DNA of 42,271 nucleotides from a virus. Shown here in pieces: positions 39,432-42,271 of this stretch. A program made the translations under genes and the position numbers. The stretch's first letter is position 1. Every line of letters begins with the position of its first letter. Under the pieces are notes generated by a model that was not told where the DNA came from, searched no databases, and saw only the letters and a list, made by a program, of their open reading frames with translations. Where the stretch lies: IMG/VR virus record IMGVR_UViG_3300025770_000036, positions 1-42,271 of that record; one strand, written 5' to 3'.

Positions 39432-39597
39432 TTTTTTCGTCCTTTATTACATCTTCATTCCCCAAGTTAAAACAAACGGAATGGTCTGTCATCCATACTT
39501 CATAACCCATTCTTACGAGTGCCGAAATTAGGTCATTAACATCTTGTCTATCACAATCACCGAGGTCATTAAATGTGGTTAGTTTTATTGTTCTCAT
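39412..39597 (-). CDS. Small hypothetical protein, 61 residues
   Basis: Start at ATG 39597 (MRTIKLTTFNDLGDCDRQDV), supported by AAGGA seven bases before and by an ATGA overlap with the upstream 53-residue gene; a longer frame from 39705 would run through that gene. Contains LISALVRMGYEVWMTDHSVC. Unknown function. Confidence 0.6.
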   Translation of the reverse strand: MRTIKLTTFNDLGDCDRQDVNDLISALVRMGYEVWMTDHSVCFNLGNEDVIKDEKNENNSD

Positions 39598-39755
39598 ATC
39601 ACATTCCTTAGTAATGCAAACAACCCAACTAATCCAAGTCCAGTAAATACCCCAATGTAAAATCCTTTCCGTTGAAATGATTCTGCTACATTTATTAAAT
39701 CCCATTGCGATATTGACATTTGTGTATCCATATCTTCTATCGTTTCTATTTTCAT
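39594..39755 (-). CDS. Small membrane-anchored protein, 53 residues
   Basis: Start at ATG 39755 (MKIETIEDMDTQMSISQWDL), preceded by AGGAGG at nine bases and overlapping the deformylase stop (ATGA). One C-terminal membrane segment, GFYIGVFTGLGLVGLFALLR. Unknown function. Confidence 0.6.
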   Translation of the reverse strand: MKIETIEDMDTQMSISQWDLINVAESFQRKGFYIGVFTGLGLVGLFALLRNVI

Positions 39756-40399
39756 GTTATTGGGCCTCCTATATATACTACCCATTCACCACTATCTATA
39801 AGTGGTTTTGCTTTTTTATATTTAATTTCTTTGTAGGTATCACCATTTGTGATACCAACGATTTCATTTCTACTATATGATTTTTTACTTACTATCGGTT
39901 TTGGTTTATTCTCTCTATCCATAATAGTCATACCATTTAAATGGTCTATTTCGTGTTGAACACATATTGATTCTAACAACCTTAATTCATTATCTTGTGT
40001 ATCGTTTTTTTCCCAACTACCTTTACCATCATTTCCATTTGGTGTACCACTAAATACCCAACCACTTTCTTCTTGAGCAGTTTGTATCTGTATCGTTTCG
40101 TATCGTTTAGTGTGAATACCTTTCGTTGGGAAAGATAGACAGCCCTCATAATAAGGTATCTCATTATCGGTTGAAATTACTTTCGGATTAATGAGTACCA
40201 AAGGTTCACGAACATTGACAACGGCCACTTGTGCATCAATTCCCACTTGATTAGCTGCCAACCCAATACCGTCTTTTCTTTCGTTAAGTATCTGAAATAA
40301 TTCTGTGGCAATAGCCATTCCTTCTTCAACTGAAACCTCTTTTAATTTTTTATTGATAACTGGGTTATCGTCTGTAAAACAATTTATAACTTTATTCAT
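39752..40399 (-). CDS. def: Peptide deformylase
   Basis: A 215-residue protein with all three motifs: GIGLAANQ (44-51), EGCLS (85-89, metal Cys 87) and QHEIDH (148-153, catalytic Glu 150 and two metal His). It removes the formyl group from new proteins. Compared with bacterial enzymes there is an insert (about 113-140, VFSGTPNGNDGKGSWEKND) before the last motif and an extension after 160 (KPIVSKKSYSRNEIVGITNG). Marine phages often carry shorter deformylases, thought to favour certain proteins of the host during infection. It is coupled to neighbours by TAATG and ATGA overlaps. Confidence 0.95.
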   Translation of the reverse strand: MNKVINCFTDDNPVINKKLKEVSVEEGMAIATELFQILNERKDGIGLAANQVGIDAQVAVVNVREPLVLINPKVISTDNEIPYYEGCLSFPTKGIHTKRYETIQIQTAQEESGWVFSGTPNGNDGKGSWEKNDTQDNELRLLESICVQHEIDHLNGMTIMDRENKPKPIVSKKSYSRNEIVGITNGDTYKEIKYKKAKPLIDSGEWVVYIGGPIT

Positions 40400-40479
40400 T
40401 AAAATCCTGGTGGTCGGTTATTATCACTCAATTTTACTGCAATGAAAATCAGTAAACATGCTACTAAAAATTCAAACAT
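40399..40479 (-). CDS. 26-residue membrane peptide
   Basis: MFEFLVACLLIFIAVKLSDN then NRPPGF: one membrane helix. AAGGAGATAAATA precedes the ATG, and both ends overlap neighbours (TAATG with the deformylase start and with the 77-residue gene stop). Real translation is likely; function unknown. Confidence 0.6.
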   Translation of the reverse strand: MFEFLVACLLIFIAVKLSDNNRPPGF

Positions 40480-40712
40480 TATTTATCTCCTTGTGGAAGT
40501 AAATAACCTTTTAAATAATCTCGTGTGAGTTTGTATTCAACTTTCATACGAATCTTATAATCTTCATAAGATTCACCTTCTCCTCTAACTGGACCTTTTA
40601 ACATTTCACTCACTTGGACTCTTGGGTCTTCCTGAGGATCTTGATTCCTTTGTTCAGAAGTTTGGACAGGGTAAATATAATTACTCAAATTAGGATTTCC
40701 AAATCCACTCAT
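40479..40712 (-). CDS. Small hypothetical protein, 77 residues
   Basis: Begins MSGFGNPNLSNYIYPVQTSE; Gln/Pro-rich first half, then a charged helix (YEDYKIRMKVEYKLTRDYLK). Overlaps the 47-residue gene upstream (ATGA). No family recognised. Confidence 0.65.
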   Translation of the reverse strand: MSGFGNPNLSNYIYPVQTSEQRNQDPQEDPRVQVSEMLKGPVRGEGESYEDYKIRMKVEYKLTRDYLKGYLLPQGDK

Positions 40713-40852
40713 ACTTTACCTACTTTTTTCTTATACAATTCGGCATCAGTATCATCCTTTGCCCAAAATGTAATTGTTTTACCACGATATTCATATGAGT
40801 ATTCTTTGTAATTGTGTTCCTCATGGAACGAACTTTTCTTCTTCTTAGCCAT
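40709..40852 (-). CDS. Small basic protein, 47 residues
   Basis: Begins MAKKKKSSFHEEHNYKEYSY and continues EYRGKTITFWAKDDTDAELY, a short beta hairpin plus helix. GGAGTCATA precedes the ATG. It is the first gene after the palindromic motif at 40873. Unknown function. Confidence 0.6.
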   Translation of the reverse strand: MAKKKKSSFHEEHNYKEYSYEYRGKTITFWAKDDTDAELYKKKVGKV

Positions 40853-40872
40853 TATGACTCCTTAATTTTAAC

Positions 40873-40892
40873 ATGGCCATAAATATGGCCAT
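40873..40892 (-). promoter_or_regulatory. Palindrome ATGGCCAT...ATGGCCAT around an ATATTTAT motif
   Basis: ATGGCCAT occurs twice (40873-40880 and 40885-40892) around AAAT, so the minus strand reads ATGGCCATATTTATGGCCAT with the recurring ATATTTAT core (40879-40886) in the middle. It lies 27 bases before the 47-residue gene and just after the cold-shock gene. It may be a promoter with an operator, or a hairpin terminator lacking a T run. Confidence 0.45.
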
Positions 40893-40908
40893 ATTGTTTT
40901 GTTATTTA

Positions 40909-41118
40909 CTAAACCAATGTTTTAACATTTTTAGCAACGGCACCCTTTGCACCTTCTCCAATTTCAAATGAGACTTTTTGACCTTCATCTAAGGTCTTAA
41001 AATCATCACTTTGAATTTCAGAGAAATGTACAAAGTAGTCTTGATTGTCTGATCCATCGTTTACGAAACCGTAACCTTTTTTTGAATCAAACCACTTTAC
41101 TTTACCTTCGTTCATCAT
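40909..41118 (-). CDS. Cold-shock (CspA-type) nucleic-acid-binding protein
   Basis: A 69-residue protein (68 if the second of two tandem ATGs at 41115 is used; that one is better spaced from AAGGAT). [16 protein letters not shown] (4-19) holds RNP1 and DYFVHFSEI (28-36) RNP2, with aromatic surface residues intact. The end [14 protein letters not shown] fits the family. It binds single-stranded RNA or DNA and opens RNA structure. Phage copies may help transcription antitermination or translation. Confidence 0.93.
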   Translation of the reverse strand: MMNEGKVKWFDSKKGYGFVNDGSDNQDYFVHFSEIQSDDFKTLDEGQKVSFEIGEGAKGAVAKNVKTLV

Positions 41119-41592
41119 CTATCCTTTATCTATATTGTGATTAATAAAATCTTTTTGTTTTTTTAAAGCCTTTCTCAAAGCTTTCTTTTTCTCTTTATAC
41201 TTTTCTACAAGTATCGCATCTTTAGTACGGCGTTTAATTCTTTTCTTAGGTGGTTTAACCTTAGTAGGTTTTAATGTACCCTTTAACTTTTTCATCTCTT
41301 TACCTTTATGAAAAACATTACCATCTTTATCGACAAACTCTGTCATCCAATGCCATCCTGCTGGACGACCTGTGGGGTTGTATGTTCTTCCATTAAAGTC
41401 TGCTGTTTCAGGGAATTGTTTTACCATTCTCCCATTGAAACAAGTATTACAAATTACCGATTTGGCTTCTTCACCAACATTACGCACTTGTCCACCACAA
41501 AGTTTACAATCCATATATCGAATGTTTTTACCACCATAATGATTAGTTTCTTTTTTGACTATATAACCGCCGTTTTTTTCAAACGAATTCAT
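41119..41592 (-). CDS. Zinc-ribbon protein with basic C-terminal tail, 157 residues
   Basis: YMDCKLCGGQVR (26-37) and SVICNTCFNG (45-54) form a CxxC...CxxC zinc ribbon. After GRTYNPTGRPAGWHWMTEFV the tail (about 105-157) is Lys/Arg-rich (PTKVKPPKKRIKRRTKDAIL). The layout suits RNA or DNA binding. GGAGAAAAA precedes the ATG, and the stop touches the cold-shock gene start, so the two are coupled. No family recognised. Confidence 0.7.
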   Translation of the reverse strand: MNSFEKNGGYIVKKETNHYGGKNIRYMDCKLCGGQVRNVGEEAKSVICNTCFNGRMVKQFPETADFNGRTYNPTGRPAGWHWMTEFVDKDGNVFHKGKEMKKLKGTLKPTKVKPPKKRIKRRTKDAILVEKYKEKKKALRKALKKQKDFINHNIDKG

Positions 41593-41610
41593 TTTTTCTC
41601 CTTTTTTAAT

Positions 41611-41850
41611 TTAAGCTTCTCCAATTTCACCAGATTTAATTCCTTCTTTAAATAGTAAATCCATAACATCTTTTTCTTCAAAATTATGAATATCTTTTTT
41701 AATGTTTTTAAATATTTTTGACATATGCATATCAAACTCAATAATATCTTCTATCAATATAGATAACTCTTCACGAATATTATCTCCCGCATTTTTTTCT
41801 ATACTTTCTAATCTCTCAACTAAATCCCTGATTGTCATATCATTTCCCAT
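41611..41850 (-). CDS. Small coiled-coil protein, 79 residues
   Basis: Begins MGNDMTIRDLVERLESIEKN, acidic and helical throughout (IREELSILIEDIIEFDMHMS). Met 5 is an alternative start. It starts 20 bases after the tRNA-Cys 3' end. Unknown function. Confidence 0.6.
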   Translation of the reverse strand: MGNDMTIRDLVERLESIEKNAGDNIREELSILIEDIIEFDMHMSKIFKNIKKDIHNFEEKDVMDLLFKEGIKSGEIGEA

Positions 41851-41870
41851 TTATATTATTCCACCCTTTG

Positions 41871-41944
41871 AGTGCTGGATAGGATTCGAACCTACGAATA
41901 ATGGATTTGCAATCCACCCCATTAAACCACTCTGGCACCAGCAC
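41871..41944 (-). tRNA. tRNA-Cys (GCA)
   Basis: A 74-base cloverleaf. Acceptor GTGCTGG pairs with CCAGCAC; anticodon arm GTGGA-TTGCAAA-TCCAT gives anticodon GCA; T arm GTAGG-TTCGAAT-CCTAT. The discriminator is T, the identity base for cysteine tRNA. CCA is not encoded. Its 5' part overlaps the end of the SWIM-protein gene. Confidence 0.95.
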
Positions 41945-42182
41945 GGCCTCTACTGATTACCCTTTGTTTAAATTTCTTATCTTGAACTTCCAAAATATGT
42001 TTACAATATTTTGTCTTGAACTTGTGTCGGAAAGTAAATGCTTTACAATCACACGCCCATTCAATTCTACTTCTATCAAATCTGATATCGTAGTTTTTAC
42101 CATTCACCTTATAATGTTCCCAATCATATTCATCAATGAGAACACCATCAAACTTTTCGATTAATAAATCAATTAGTTCCAT
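41922..42182 (-). CDS. SWIM zinc-finger protein, 86 residues
   Basis: The SWIM motif CxCx(n)CxH is visible as CDCKAFTFRHKFKTKYCKHI (49-68). The N-terminal half is an acidic alpha/beta segment (MELIDLLIEKFDGVLIDEYD). SWIM fingers bind DNA or protein partners. The last eight codons and the TAA stop lie inside the tRNA-Cys gene (23-base overlap), so the final residues SRGRAGARVV are read from tRNA sequence. An alternative is that the original end was lost when the tRNA was joined. Confidence 0.7.
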   Translation of the reverse strand: MELIDLLIEKFDGVLIDEYDWEHYKVNGKNYDIRFDRSRIEWACDCKAFTFRHKFKTKYCKHILEVQDKKFKQRVISRGRAGARVV

Positions 42183-42183
42183 A

Positions 42184-42271
42184 TATTAAATATTACCTAA
42201 TACCATGAAAATGTAAAAAACTACAAACATAAATAATGCGGTTAAAAACTCTGCTACTCTATATAATACTA
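42184..42271 (-). CDS. C-terminal end of a membrane protein, cut by window edge
   Basis: An open frame enters from beyond 42271 and ends at TAA 42184-42186; visible residues run YRVAEFLTALFMFVVFYIFM then VLGNI, a membrane helix. The N-terminus is outside the window, so the size is unknown. Confidence 0.5.

Noticed and set aside
1-42271. CRISPR array
   Set aside because: No set of regularly spaced short direct repeats was seen; repeats found are coding repeats or inverted repeats.

Overview
The window reads as part of the genome of a tailed, contractile (T4-like myovirus) marine phage. The DNA is strongly AT-rich. Almost every gene lies on the minus strand, packed with TAATG or ATGA overlaps and AGGAG-type ribosome sites. 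Recognisable T4-type functions are gp25-like and gp6-like baseplate wedge proteins, a gp5-like hub or spike protein, a gp55-like late sigma factor, a Mre11/Rad50 (gp47/gp46) recombination protein, a toprim primase, and a GroES-type co-chaperonin. The host is probably in the Bacteroidetes/FCB group. Two exported proteins have signal peptides that end just before Gln (the Bacteroidetes Q-rule), one small protein resembles DUF4494, and a set of cassette genes lacks Shine-Dalgarno sites. This host assignment is inference.

Layout, low to high coordinate (transcription mostly runs the other way). 1-2.7 kb: a long tail-fibre-like protein cut by the window edge. 2.8 kb: a small plus-strand ribbon-helix-helix-like gene. 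3-7.4 kb: recombination and replication block (fused SbcD-SbcC, primase, PD-(D/E)xK nuclease). 7.4-12.5 kb: an unusual envelope module with a metallopeptidase, small basic protein, holin-like protein, repetitive Ala/Val/Glu protein, lipoprotein, exported thioredoxin-fold protein, MshEN-like membrane protein, Cys-rich 22-residue peptide, outer-membrane-barrel-like protein and mini-MscS. 12.6-27 kb: virion structural genes, including a 1595-residue baseplate/tail protein with an embedded Hint domain. 27.1 kb: an isolated plus-strand membrane-protein gene with its own palindromic promoter region and a strong terminator. 27.4-31.3 kb: late sigma factor, HD hydrolase and a large DNA methyltransferase behind a sigma70-like promoter. 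31.4-33.8 kb: a 3D-domain cell-wall protein, a tmRNA gene and small proteins. 33.8-36.8 kb: three more DNA methyltransferases separated by three integron attC-like inverted repeats. 36.8-42.3 kb: many small proteins with co-chaperonin, peptide deformylase, cold-shock protein, SWIM protein and tRNA-Cys.

How the parts fit: late sigma factor plus a recurring AT-rich motif upstream of several structural and accessory operons would drive virion and envelope genes. Methyltransferases would protect phage DNA from host restriction, and their attC-like junctions suggest they came in as integron gene cassettes. tmRNA, tRNA-Cys, deformylase, co-chaperonin and cold-shock protein support protein synthesis during infection. 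No stretch over about 300 bases lacks a gene or RNA. No integrase, terminase, capsid or DNA polymerase gene is visible, so this is a genome fragment.
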